Shown here: in pieces, positions 18,621 to 27,611 of the stretch
Layout of the letters: every line of letters starts with the position of its first letter
Numbering within the stretch: the first letter of the stretch is position 1
Assembly: GCA_004144185.1 (NCBI GenBank)
Contig: SEFP01000003.1
Coordinates: 62,001-126,000, forward strand
Direction: 5' to 3'
Length of the DNA stretch: 64,000 nt
DNA from: Sphingobacteriales bacterium
GTDB taxonomy: Bacteria; Bacteroidota; Bacteroidia; Chitinophagales; Chitinophagaceae
Program-made: the position numbers and the translations under genes
The notes under the pieces: generated by a model
The model's input: the letters and a program-made list of their open reading frames with translations, nothing else
Told to the model about the DNA's origin: nothing
The model's database searches: none

Positions 18621-21521
18621 ATGCGCCGGATTCTGATTTTCATACTGCTGCTTCAGGCTCTCCCCTCTCTGGCACAGACCTATTCCCTTTCCGGAACAGT
18701 GGTTGACAAAGAAAACAATGAATCCCTTATCGGCGTGAGTGTGCTGGCGCTTTCAGCAGCCGATACTTCCAAACGTTCCGGAACGGTTTCTGATCTGGAT
18801 GGCAAGTTCACCCTTTCCGGATTGGAACCCGGTCCCTACATCGTCCGGATCAACTACGTAGGCTACGACCGGATTTCCCGCACCTTTACGGTCAACAACA
18901 GTAACACGGAGCTGGGCACGATCCAGATGCAGGCCGGTGCCAATACGCTGGACGCCGTTGTGATCGAAGCCGCCGCCATTCGGGCCCAGCAACGCGGCGA
19001 CACGATTGAATTTAATGCCCGCAGCTTTAAAACCAATCCGGATGCCAGCACAGAAGATCTGGTGCAGAAAATGCCGGGTATTTCCAACGAAAACGGTACG
19101 ATCAAGGCCAACGGTGAAGAAGTAAAACGGGTTCTGGTAGACGGGAAGCCTTTTTATGGAGACGATCCGGCTGCTGCACTCAAAAACCTGCCGGCCGATG
19201 TGGTGGATAAAATCCAGATTCTGGATCAGCAAAGTGATCAGGCCCGTTTTACCGGATTTGATGACGGCAACCAGGTCAAAACCATCAATATTATTACCCG
19301 ACCCGGCCGCAACCAAGGGTACTTTGGCCGTGTACAGGCCGGCTACGGTACGGATGATCGCTATATCGGAACCGGATCAGTCAACTATTTTAATGGTGCG
19401 CGCCGGATTTCCCTACTGGGTTTGAGCAATAACATCAACCAGCAAAACTTTTCATCCGAAGATTTTCTGGGCGCTACCAGCGGTGGCAACAACTCCGGTG
19501 GTGGTGGTGGCGGTGGTCGAGGCGGACGTGGTGGCGGCCAGGGCGGTGGTATGCAACCCCCGGGGGGCAGCGGTGGCGGAGGGAACAATTTCCTGGTGGG
19601 CAACCAATCCGGAATCAATACGACCAACGCGATCGGCCTCAACTATACCGACGAATGGGGTCCCAAAGTCAAGGTTACTGGCTCGTATTTTTTCAATACC
19701 ACGACGAACAACTACGAAACAAACCTCCAGCGCAACTACCTCAGCTCCGATAGCGGATTGGTTTATAAAGAAGCCAGCACCAACCGAAGCACCAATACCA
19801 ACCACCGGGCTAACCTGCGGCTGGAATACACCATCGATTCCAACAACGAGCTCATCTTCGTGCCGCGCGTTTCCTTTCAGGATTTCAAAACCGACCGGAA
19901 TCTGAATGGTACGTCCGGATTCGGCGAAACCAGTCCGCAAAGCATGATCCGGACACTGTACAGCGCCCATACCTACGGCTACAATATCAACAGTGATCTG
20001 ACCTACCGCCACCGGTTTGCCAAGCGCGGCCGTACCGTATCGATCGGACTGAGCGGTGGTGCCAACAGCCGGGATGGCGACGGAACCAATTACTCGCTGA
20101 ATGAATATATCAATCAGGATACCTCCCTGCTGAACCAGCGGTACGACCAGAATAACAACGGCCAGAATATTTCCGGAAACCTTTCTTATACCGAGCCAAT
20201 CGGCAAAAAAGGCCAGTTACTGGTCACCTACCAGCCTTCCTACACCCGCAATGATGCCGAACGGTATACTTACGACCGGCGGCAGGACGGCAGTGATTCT
20301 GCACTCAATAATGCGCTGACCAACGTCTATAAAAACACGTATCTGTCGAACCGGGGCGGCATCGGCTATCGCTATACCGATAGCAATTTCGATTTCAACG
20401 CAACCGCCAATGTCCAAACAGCGGCTCTGAATGGTGATCAGACCCGGCCGTATGCCTTTACAGTCGATAAAAACTTCTTCAACTTCCTGCCGCAGGTCAA
20501 CTTCAACTACAAGTTCTCCAAGACTGAAAACCTGCGGTTCTTCTACCGCACGTCCGCTAATACGCCGTCCATTACACAGCTTCAGAACCTGGTAGACAAC
20601 AGCAATCCGCTGCTGCTGCGTACCGGCAACCCGGATCTCCGGCAGGATTATACCCACAGCCTGAATCTGCGTTATGGCCGTACCAATTCCACTTCCGGAA
20701 GAAGCTTTTTCGTGTTTGCCAATGCCTCGCTGATCAACGATTACATCGGTAACTATACCTACACTGCACTAACGGATACCGTCGTAGAAGGGGTCCGGCT
20801 GGCACGGGGCTCTCAGCTCACCCGCCCGATCAATATCGATGGCGCCTGGAATGCCCGCAGCTTTGCGAATTTCTCGCAACCGATCAAAGCCATTAAAACC
20901 AACCTGAACCTCAACGCAGGCGTGGTCATCAATCACCTGCCGGGCTACATCAACGGCGACTTAAACGTTGCCAATAACTACGGTTTCAGCGGTGGAACGG
21001 TGCTGAGCAGCAACATCAGCGAAAACATAGATTTTACCGTTGGATTTAACGGCACCTATACGCTGGTCAACAATTCGCTCGAAGGCCGGGAGGATTACAA
21101 TTATTACAACCAAAGCGCTTTTGCCCGACTGAATTACATTTTCCTGGATCGTTTCGTACTGGCTACCGACCTGACCAATACCCTCTACAGCGGTCTGGGC
21201 CAAGGTTATAATCAGAATTACACGCTCTGGAATGCGTCACTGGGTTATAAGTTCCTGAAAGACAAATCGCTCCAGGTAGATCTTTATGCATTTGACTTAC
21301 TGAAGCAAAACAACAGCATCAGTCGTACGATCACCGACAGCTATATTGAAGATGCACAGACCAATGTGCTGCAACGATTCTTTATGCTCCGGCTCAGCTG
21401 GCGCATCCGGAAATACGCCGGCAATGCTCCCGCAGCCGACGCCAACGACGGTCGTCAGCGCCGGAACGAAGGTGGAGGACCGGGTCGTGGAATGGGTGGA
21501 CCGCCCCCTCCGGGCATGTAA
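18621..21521 (+). CDS. Outer-membrane beta-barrel receptor with N-terminal carboxypeptidase-regulatory domain
   Basis: 966 residues. The signal peptide ends near LPSLAQ. A carboxypeptidase-D regulatory-like domain follows (YSLSGTVVDKENNESLIGVSV, about 21-105), then a plug-like region (EDLVQKMPGISNENGTIKANG, VKRVLVDGKPFYGDDP) and a large beta-barrel of aromatic/polar alternating strands. This is the TonB-receptor-like OMP family common in Bacteroidota. No SusD-like partner gene is adjacent, so the ligand cannot be inferred. A Gly-rich stretch at about residues 288-323 and a C-terminal RNEGGGPGRGMGGPPPPGM tail are low-complexity insertions, probably surface loop and tail. A strong hairpin follows the stop. 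Confidence 0.9.
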   Translation: MRRILIFILLLQALPSLAQTYSLSGTVVDKENNESLIGVSVLALSAADTSKRSGTVSDLDGKFTLSGLEPGPYIVRINYVGYDRISRTFTVNNSNTELGTIQMQAGANTLDAVVIEAAAIRAQQRGDTIEFNARSFKTNPDASTEDLVQKMPGISNENGTIKANGEEVKRVLVDGKPFYGDDPAAALKNLPADVVDKIQILDQQSDQARFTGFDDGNQVKTINIITRPGRNQGYFGRVQAGYGTDDRYIGTGSVNYFNGARRISLLGLSNNINQQNFSSEDFLGATSGGNNSGGGGGGGRGGRGGGQGGGMQPPGGSGGGGNNFLVGNQSGINTTNAIGLNYTDEWGPKVKVTGSYFFNTTTNNYETNLQRNYLSSDSGLVYKEASTNRSTNTNHRANLRLEYTIDSNNELIFVPRVSFQDFKTDRNLNGTSGFGETSPQSMIRTLYSAHTYGYNINSDLTYRHRFAKRGRTVSIGLSGGANSRDGDGTNYSLNEYINQDTSLLNQRYDQNNNGQNISGNLSYTEPIGKKGQLLVTYQPSYTRNDAERYTYDRRQDGSDSALNNALTNVYKNTYLSNRGGIGYRYTDSNFDFNATANVQTAALNGDQTRPYAFTVDKNFFNFLPQVNFNYKFSKTENLRFFYRTSANTPSITQLQNLVDNSNPLLLRTGNPDLRQDYTHSLNLRYGRTNSTSGRSFFVFANASLINDYIGNYTYTALTDTVVEGVRLARGSQLTRPINIDGAWNARSFANFSQPIKAIKTNLNLNAGVVINHLPGYINGDLNVANNYGFSGGTVLSSNISENIDFTVGFNGTYTLVNNSLEGREDYNYYNQSAFARLNYIFLDRFVLATDLTNTLYSGLGQGYNQNYTLWNASLGYKFLKDKSLQVDLYAFDLLKQNNSISRTITDSYIEDAQTNVLQRFFMLRLSWRIRKYAGNAPAADANDGRQRRNEGGGPGRGMGGPPPPGM

Positions 21522-21577
21522 GCTTTAAACAGAACCGCCGCTTCCGTATTGGAAGCGGCGATTCTGTTTATAAGCTT
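21520..21577. terminator. Bidirectional hairpin between convergent genes
   Basis: AAACAGAACCGCCGCTTCC (21527-21545) pairs with GGAAGCGGCGATTCTGTTT (21551-21569) with one wobble, and AAGCTT flanks both sides. It separates the outer-membrane barrel from the convergent arginine decarboxylase. Confidence 0.8.
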
Positions 21578-21620
21578 GTGGAAACAGGGAATAACCGAGG
21601 TTTCCAAATACCAAATACGA

Positions 21621-23027
21621 TTACCGGATGTAACCAAGCAGTTTCAGCATGCTCTGAGCAGTTTGCTCTTTGGCGTAGAGCCAGTCTTCCAGCTCGCCGT
21701 TTTTATCGTATTCTACCACCACGTGTTTAGGAGACGGAATCATGCAATGCTTGATGCCTCCATAACCCGCCAGCTGATCCTGGTAGGCACCGGTATGGAA
21801 AAACCCAATGTACAGCGGTCCTTCACTCTTGATATTCTTGGGCAGGAATACCGCATTGATATGCTCTTCACTGGTGTAAAAATCATGGGAGTCGCAGGTC
21901 AGTCCGCCCAAATGCACTTCCTGATATTCGCGGTCCCAGCCGTTGATCGGTAACATCAAAAACTTTTCCCCGATGCCCCAGGTATCCGGAAGCGTGGTAA
22001 TAAACGAGGAATCGATCATGTACCAGATTTCGCGGTCGTTCTGCTGCTTTTCATCCAGTACGCCATAAATCACGGCCCCGCTTTCGCCTACGGTATACGA
22101 ACCGAACTCGGTGTAGATATCCGGCACGGCTACCTTATTCTTTTTACAGACTGATTTAATGTTGGATACAATTTCATTGATCATGTAATTGTAGTCGTAA
22201 TTAAACGCCAGCGAGTGCTTGATCGGAAACCCACCACCGATGTTCAGACTATCCAGTTCCGGACAGATTTTTTTCAGCTGGCAGTACAGATTCAGTACTT
22301 TGTTCAGCTCGCTCCAGTAATAGATATCATCCTTGATGCCCTTATTCATGAAGAAGTGCAGCATCTTCAGGTTGAACTTGGTATTGCCTTTGATTTGATC
22401 GACGTAAAACTCCAGGATTTCGCGGTTGTTGATGCCCAGTCGCGAGGTATAGAAGTCGAACGTAGGTTCTTCATTAGTCGCAATCCGGATGCCGATATTA
22501 ACCGGATCTTTGGCGCGAATGCTTTTCTTGTAATCGTCGAACTCAGCCTTGTTGTCCAGAACCGGGATTACATTTTTGAAACCGGCGTTGATGAGCTGGG
22601 AAATATTCTTGGTGTACTGCCGCGTTTTAAACCCGTTGCAGACAATCCGGACGTCTTTAGTGATCTTCCGGCGACGGTACAGCTGCTTAATCAGCTCAAT
22701 ATCGTAGGCAAAAGATGTTTCCAGATGCACCCCATGTTTCAGCGTTTCTTCGACGATAAACGAGAAATGAGACGATTTGGTGCAGTAACAGTAGTAGTAC
22801 GAGCCTTCATAGCGATGCTTTTTAATGGCATCATTGAACATCTTTTTGGCTTTGGCAACCTGCTGGCCAATCTTGGGTAGATACGTCAGCTTAAACGGCG
22901 TTCCATACTTATCTATCAGTTTCTTGATATCAAGCCCGTTGAAAATTAGATTGTTGTCCTTTACAGCCAGGCCTTCCTGGGGGAAATCGAAGGTCTGATG
23001 GACCAGATCGTGATAGGAATTGTTCAT
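21621..23027 (-). CDS. speA: Arginine decarboxylase-like PLP enzyme (alanine racemase fold)
   Basis: 468 residues from ATG 23027 (MNNSYHDLVHQ). The frame is open 18 codons upstream, but that segment is Pro-rich and unlike relatives. It is a fold-type III PLP decarboxylase of the ADC/ODC/DapDC superfamily. The PLP lysine is K84 in CYCTKSSHFSF, the glycine-rich phosphate loop is NIGGGFP, and the catalytic cysteine lies in GGLTCDSHDFY. This short form is usually annotated in Bacteroidota as biosynthetic arginine decarboxylase (arginine to agmatine plus CO2). Diaminopimelate-type substrates cannot be excluded from sequence alone. Its position near cyanophycinase and aspartase suggests a role in handling arginine released from cyanophycin. 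Confidence 0.82.
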   Translation of the reverse strand: MNNSYHDLVHQTFDFPQEGLAVKDNNLIFNGLDIKKLIDKYGTPFKLTYLPKIGQQVAKAKKMFNDAIKKHRYEGSYYYCYCTKSSHFSFIVEETLKHGVHLETSFAYDIELIKQLYRRRKITKDVRIVCNGFKTRQYTKNISQLINAGFKNVIPVLDNKAEFDDYKKSIRAKDPVNIGIRIATNEEPTFDFYTSRLGINNREILEFYVDQIKGNTKFNLKMLHFFMNKGIKDDIYYWSELNKVLNLYCQLKKICPELDSLNIGGGFPIKHSLAFNYDYNYMINEIVSNIKSVCKKNKVAVPDIYTEFGSYTVGESGAVIYGVLDEKQQNDREIWYMIDSSFITTLPDTWGIGEKFLMLPINGWDREYQEVHLGGLTCDSHDFYTSEEHINAVFLPKNIKSEGPLYIGFFHTGAYQDQLAGYGGIKHCMIPSPKHVVVEYDKNGELEDWLYAKEQTAQSMLKLLGYIR

Positions 23028-23098
23028 TGGAGGCGGCAGTGCGAAAAAGCCTGGGAAATAATGGGTTCGTTGAGGTGGCAAAAGTATGATGCCAAAAC

Positions 23099-23349
23099 GG
23101 ATAACGAATAGCAGATAGTGAATAGTGGATAACGGATAGTGAATGTTCCGGAAAGGCTTTTCTTTGCATACAATTTTTCAGCTCCAACCCATACATTTCA
23201 GAGTATACCCAGGGAATAGTGGATAGGTAGTGGATAACGGATAGTGGATAACGGATAATTTATTTACGTTTCAGAGCATCTCCATTATTGGTTCATATAA
23301 CCCTATTCACTATTCACTGTTCGTTATCCACTAATACAACTGTTCACTA
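23099..23349. repeat. Degenerate intergenic repeat block (GGATAACG/GATAGTG family)
   Basis: Three clusters built from GTGGATAACGGATAGTGAAT-like words: 23099-23145 and 23213-23257 in plus orientation, and 23302-23349 in inverted orientation (TTCACTGTTCGTTATCCAC). Direct copies within a cluster are about 15 bp apart, and the inverted cluster can pair with either direct cluster. This occupies most of the 323-bp spacer 23028-23350 between the divergent decarboxylase and DMT permease. No coding potential is seen. Confidence 0.75.
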
Positions 23350-23350
23350 A

Positions 23351-24283
23351 TTGAAGAAGCCTCTCCTGTACATGCACCTCGCTGTTTTCCTGTGGGGGTT
23401 CACCGGCGTTCTGGGACGGGCGATTACGTTATCCGCACTCACGCTGGTCTGGTGGCGGGTGATACTGACGGCAGCGATTCTGGCGATTCTGCTGACCGTT
23501 ACGCGTAGCTGGAGTGGCATTCGTGGTAAAGATGCAGTGCGCACAGCCATCGTCGGCGGTCTGATGGCTATTCACTGGGTGGCGTTTTACGGCAGTATTA
23601 AACTGGCCAATGCGTCTGTTGCATTGATCTGCTTGTCTACCGCTTCGGTCTTTGTTGCCCTGCTGGCCCCGCTGGCGCGGCAGGCCAGGTTTGATAAATA
23701 TGAGGTAGGCTTAGGATTGCTGGCACTGGCAGGAGTCTACTTTATTTACCGCACTCAGTTGAATTTTGGTCTGGGCATTCTATGGGGCGTGGTAGCCGCC
23801 ATTTTATCGGCCGTATTTACGGTACTCAACAAGCCCTTGGCCACCCGCTATCCACCGCGCAGTATTGTGTTTTGGGAAATGCTGGCCGGCGCCGGTATTT
23901 TGACCGCCATCCTGATTCTTGCGCCCGATCTGACGGGTTCGACCCCTTTTTGGCCCCAACAGGCGACCTATGATTCCGGAAGGGGCCTGATTGCATTTCT
24001 CAAAGCGCCGAACGACTGGCTCTGGTTGCTGATTCTGAGCTTTTTCTGCACCGTGCTGGGACAAAGTCTGGCGCTCAAAGCATTAAAGCACTTATCGTCT
24101 TTTACCACGACCCTGTCGGTCAACCTGGAGCCGATTTATGGTATGGCACTGGCCTTCGTGTTTTATAAGGAAGCCGCTGAACTAACGCCGGGTTTCTATG
24201 TGGGCGTTGGACTCATCTTTCTTTCAGTAGTCCTGCAAATGGTACGGGTGCTCGGCCGCAAACCAGCTTCCGTCCAGCCCTGA
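23351..24283 (+). CDS. DMT-superfamily permease with two EamA domains
   Basis: 310 residues with about ten membrane helices in two EamA repeats, starting at MHLAVFLWGFTGVLGRAI and at LGILWGVVAAILSAVFTVLNK. The second repeat ends with the conserved SVNLEPIYGMALAFVFYKE. The start is TTG 23351 (MKKPLLYMHL); ATG 23372 would remove seven residues. It is an inner-membrane exporter or importer of small metabolites; the substrate is not predictable. Its place between arginine decarboxylase and cyanophycinase makes an amino acid or amine plausible, by context only. Confidence 0.88.
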   Translation: MKKPLLYMHLAVFLWGFTGVLGRAITLSALTLVWWRVILTAAILAILLTVTRSWSGIRGKDAVRTAIVGGLMAIHWVAFYGSIKLANASVALICLSTASVFVALLAPLARQARFDKYEVGLGLLALAGVYFIYRTQLNFGLGILWGVVAAILSAVFTVLNKPLATRYPPRSIVFWEMLAGAGILTAILILAPDLTGSTPFWPQQATYDSGRGLIAFLKAPNDWLWLLILSFFCTVLGQSLALKALKHLSSFTTTLSVNLEPIYGMALAFVFYKEAAELTPGFYVGVGLIFLSVVLQMVRVLGRKPASVQP

Positions 24284-24300
24284 CCGATAGCTACCCCACA

Positions 24301-24402
24301 CCGTATGAAACGCTTCCGGAACCCATTCTGACTTCATACGGATCTCTTCCGGAAGGTCCGGGCGCTTAAGAGGCGTACAGCGTCCCGGCATAGTTCTTAA
24401 GC
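24301..24402 (+). promoter_or_regulatory. Two long-loop hairpins before cyanophycinase
   Basis: CCGTATGAA (24301-24309) pairs with TTCATACGG (24333-24341), and CGCTTAAGA (24362-24370) pairs with TCTTAAGCG (24394-24402). Both are perfect 9-bp stems with loops of about 23 nt, and neither has a T-run. The second ends 13 bp before the cyanophycinase ATG. They may be a terminator remnant or a 5' leader structure controlling translation. Confidence 0.4.
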
Positions 24403-24415
24403 GTGCCCGCCCGGT

Positions 24416-25420
24416 ATGGCTACACCCAAAGGAACCTTATTGATTATCGGGGGACATGAAGAAAAAAACCTGGACGGAACCGCTCCGGAAATTCTGCTGC
24501 GTCAAAGCAACCCGCAACGATTCAGCATCCTGGGCAAACTGCTTCAGACCAAGCCCGGTGCCCACCACGACATCCAGATCATTGCATCAGCCTCCACGAT
24601 TCCGCGTGAAATGGAAAAGCTGTACCGGCAGGCCTATCAATCGGTTGGTTTTGGTGAGGTGTCCTTTATCCATATGGATTGCACGGAAGATGCCTGTAAC
24701 GAAGCAGCCATTCAGCGGATCAATTACTCTCACGCCGTGTTTTTCACCGGGGGCGATCAGCTACGACTGATGGACCACATGCGGGATACACCCATGCTGG
24801 ATGCTATTCAAAAAAAATACTACAGCGATCCCAATTTCATCGTGGCGGGTACCAGTGCCGGTGCAATGGCCATCCCGAAGAAGATTATTGGCCGCGGTCG
24901 CATCGAGGAATCGCTCATGAAGGAAGATCTGGTGATGAGCACCGGTCTGGGACTGATTGAAAAGATGATCGTGGATACCCATTTTGTGGCGCGGGGCCGT
25001 TTTGGCCGCTTGGCACTGGCAGTCGCTATGAACCCGGACTGTATCGGCGTCGGGCTGGGAGAAGATGCGGCGCTGATGATTAAAGGCGGCAATGAAGCCA
25101 CCAGCATTGGTTCCGGAATGATCATCGTCATTGATCCGCAGGATATGGGCGCTACGAATGCGCCGTATGCCGCGCCCAACGATCAGATCGTTATTGAGAA
25201 TCTACGCGTACACATCCTGGCCGGGGGGAGCAAATACCTCATCCAGGACCGGAAATTTATGCTGGGCGATACCCAGATGGAACGTAATGCGGCACCGGCT
25301 GTACCCAAAGTACCGGAAGGCGATGTCGATCAGCTGAAGCTGAGCAAGGAAGACCAGCAAACGTTGACAGACCACCAAACGCCGCAGGAAGAAGCCGAAA
25401 ACACAGCCGACAGCAAGTAA
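24416..25420 (+). CDS. cphB: Cyanophycinase (peptidase family S51)
   Basis: 334 residues, no signal peptide, so cytoplasmic. Cyanophycinase cleaves cyanophycin (poly-aspartate with arginine side chains) into beta-Asp-Arg dipeptides. The N-terminus has KGTLLIIGGHEE, then FFTGGDQLRL, and the nucleophile elbow AGTSAGAMA with Ser147. HFVARGRFGRL and GLGEDAALMI further down are also typical. A Lys/Glu/Gln-rich tail of about 40 residues, probably disordered, extends past the usual end near KFMLGD. A cytoplasmic form fits turnover of the cell's own polymer, but no cyanophycin synthetase lies in this window. It is 78 bp upstream of aspartate ammonia-lyase in the same orientation, probably one unit. 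Confidence 0.92.
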   Translation: MATPKGTLLIIGGHEEKNLDGTAPEILLRQSNPQRFSILGKLLQTKPGAHHDIQIIASASTIPREMEKLYRQAYQSVGFGEVSFIHMDCTEDACNEAAIQRINYSHAVFFTGGDQLRLMDHMRDTPMLDAIQKKYYSDPNFIVAGTSAGAMAIPKKIIGRGRIEESLMKEDLVMSTGLGLIEKMIVDTHFVARGRFGRLALAVAMNPDCIGVGLGEDAALMIKGGNEATSIGSGMIIVIDPQDMGATNAPYAAPNDQIVIENLRVHILAGGSKYLIQDRKFMLGDTQMERNAAPAVPKVPEGDVDQLKLSKEDQQTLTDHQTPQEEAENTADSK

Positions 25421-25497
25421 ATGCTCCGGAATCAACAGCGTGGGTGCGTGCTGGCATTACTTTCCTGAGAAGGGAAGCCAAACCACCCTTCAACCTC

Positions 25498-26937
25498 ATG
25501 TCTGCCATGGCCGCTGCTACCCGTATTGAACACGATTTTCTGGGCGAACTCGCCGTTCCGGCAGCCGCTTATTACGGGATTCAGACGCTTCGGGCGTCTG
25601 AGAACTTCCGGATTTCCGGAATCAAAATGCACCTGGAGCCTTCCTTTATTGAAGCCTTCGCACTCGTAAAAAAAGCAGCAGCCCGCGCCAACGTCCAGTG
25701 TGGGGTACTCGATTTGACCAAAGCAGCAGCAATCGAATACGCCTGCGATCAGTTGCTTTCCGGAAACTACCACGACCAGTTTATTACCGATCTGATTCAA
25801 GGCGGTGCAGGCACTTCGGTGAATATGAACGCCAACGAAGTCATTGCCAATATCGGGCTTGAGCATATGGGCTATGCAAAAGGCGACTATGATCACCTGC
25901 ATCCCAACAATCACGTCAATGCGTCCCAAAGCACTAACGATGCCTATCCAACGGCCATTCACCTGGCGTTGTTCCGGAAAGTAGATGCCTTTATCGAAGC
26001 GCTGCGCCGGTTACAGGAGGCCTTCCGCAAAAAAGCGACCGAGTTTAGCCATGTGCTGAAAATGGGTCGTACGCAGTTGCAGGATGCCGTACCAATGACG
26101 CTGGGCCAGGAATTTGACTCATTTGCCGTGACCATCGGTGAGGATATCCGCCGGATGGAAAGCGCCCAGAAGCTGCTCACCGACGTAAATATGGGTGGTA
26201 CTGCTATCGGTACCGGACTGAACGCTCCCAACGGCTATGCCAAAATTTGTGTGGCGGAACTGGGCCAACTATCCGGTATTCCGGTAGTGCTGGCCGAAGA
26301 TCTGATTGAAGCGTCCTCCGATATGGGCGATTATGTAGAGGTCAGCGCCGCGCTGAAACGAAGTGCTGTCAAGATTTCCAAAATCTGCAACGACCTGCGG
26401 TTGCTGTCTTCCGGACCGCGTGCAGGCCTCGCAGAAATCAACCTGCCGAAGATGCAGCCCGGATCGTCGATCATGCCCGGCAAAGTCAATCCGGTGATTC
26501 CGGAAGTCGTAAACCAGACGGCTTTTTATGTAATCGGTGCCGACCTGACCGTAACAATAGCTGCCGAAGCAGGTCAGCTGCAACTGAACGTGATGGAGCC
26601 GGTGATTGCCTTTTCGATGTTTACGTCGTTCACGTATTTCACCAATGCCATTCATACGCTGGTAGAGTTGTGTATTACCGGTATCACCGCCAACGAAGAA
26701 CGGTGTCGGGACTATGTGATGGGCAGCATAGGTATTGTAACGGCGCTGAACCCGATTCTGGGCTATGAAACCAGTGCAGCGATTGCCAAGGAAGCCCTTG
26801 CTTCCGGAAAAGTGCCCCGCCAGATTGTGGTGGAGGAGCGCAAGCTGCTGACGCCGGAGCAATGGGACGCCATCTATACCGTTGAAAACATGGTGCATCC
26901 TGACTTCAGCAAACAGGAAGATGCCAAAGGAGCATAG
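25498..26937 (+). CDS. aspA: Aspartate ammonia-lyase
   Basis: 479 residues from ATG 25498 (ATG 25507 also possible). It is a homotetrameric enzyme of the fumarase/aspartase superfamily converting L-aspartate to fumarate plus ammonia. Conserved regions are present: GAGTSVNMNANEVIAN, HPNNHVNASQSTNDAYPTA, and the flexible catalytic loop GSSIMPGKVNPV near residue 322 with the base-acting serine. GTAIGTGLNAP and the NPVIPEVVNQTAF continuation favour aspartase over fumarase; a class II fumarase is the main alternative. Placed directly after cyanophycinase it would consume aspartate released from the polymer. A hairpin at 26969 ends the unit. Confidence 0.88.
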   Translation: MSAMAAATRIEHDFLGELAVPAAAYYGIQTLRASENFRISGIKMHLEPSFIEAFALVKKAAARANVQCGVLDLTKAAAIEYACDQLLSGNYHDQFITDLIQGGAGTSVNMNANEVIANIGLEHMGYAKGDYDHLHPNNHVNASQSTNDAYPTAIHLALFRKVDAFIEALRRLQEAFRKKATEFSHVLKMGRTQLQDAVPMTLGQEFDSFAVTIGEDIRRMESAQKLLTDVNMGGTAIGTGLNAPNGYAKICVAELGQLSGIPVVLAEDLIEASSDMGDYVEVSAALKRSAVKISKICNDLRLLSSGPRAGLAEINLPKMQPGSSIMPGKVNPVIPEVVNQTAFYVIGADLTVTIAAEAGQLQLNVMEPVIAFSMFTSFTYFTNAIHTLVELCITGITANEERCRDYVMGSIGIVTALNPILGYETSAAIAKEALASGKVPRQIVVEERKLLTPEQWDAIYTVENMVHPDFSKQEDAKGA

Positions 26938-26968
26938 TCCAAGAATAGGCTTTTAGGAATTAGATTGA

Positions 26969-26998
26969 TGCGGTGCTGAAACGAGTTTCAGCACCGCA
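26969..26998. terminator. Hairpin between convergent aspA and SET genes
   Basis: TGCGGTGCTGAAAC and GTTTCAGCACCGCA form a perfect 14-bp stem with loop GA. No T-run is present, so it may end transcription less efficiently or act in both directions. Confidence 0.65.
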
Positions 26999-27008
26999 GT
27001 TCGTTTAG

Positions 27009-27401
27009 TTAAGATGGAGCAACGTCAAACCATACGGGTGTTTCATCGTTCCAGTCGCCGTTGTAGTTGATGGTGAGTTCTTCACCGGCAGTAATGGGCC
27101 GCACCGTTTTGATAGAGATCGTTTGCGCCTCATAGTCCATCTCGTACTCACAGTTAGACCCGTACGAATGATTGTACACAGGCACCCATCCCAGCGCCAT
27201 ACAGCAGCCTTTTTCGTCTTCCGGATTCCATTCGAAGATATAATCGTGCAGCAGGGTTTTATCCAGATACGGGCGGTCTTTTCCAGGCATGACAATTACC
27301 GGCGACAGCTCAATTTCCTCCTCTGCAGGCAAGTTGCTGGCGGTAAAAACCCCACGGCCTTTGGCAGGCGTCTGCTGGATAAAAAGGTCCGGATGGATCA
27401 T
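27009..27401 (-). CDS. SET-domain protein (putative lysine methyltransferase)
   Basis: 130 residues consisting only of a compact SET domain. Visible are the N-terminal KGRGVFTAS motif (SAM-binding GxG region), the pseudoknot-forming NHSYGSNCEY, and GEELTINYNGDW with the catalytic-type Tyr. SET enzymes transfer a methyl group from SAM to protein lysines. Small bacterial forms are common in Bacteroidota, and their substrates are mostly unknown. It is convergent with aspA, and the divergent BON-protein gene starts about 210 bp upstream. Confidence 0.85.
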   Translation of the reverse strand: MIHPDLFIQQTPAKGRGVFTASNLPAEEEIELSPVIVMPGKDRPYLDKTLLHDYIFEWNPEDEKGCCMALGWVPVYNHSYGSNCEYEMDYEAQTISIKTVRPITAGEELTINYNGDWNDETPVWFDVAPS

Positions 27402-27611
27402 AAGCAGCTACAAAGAAACCCCGTGTGGAGCATTTCCGGAACTGGTCTTCCTTTATACATACAATGGGTGGGTTAAACGTTCTGTAAGGAGATGCAAAAG
27501 TCCTTTTTACGGGGGGATTTATTAACGTTCGCTGGTACGCTCTTTTTAAAATAGATCCTGTCCGTTTGGAATACCCTATTCCCTTTTCTAAACCCCAAAA
27601 CCCTATCACCC

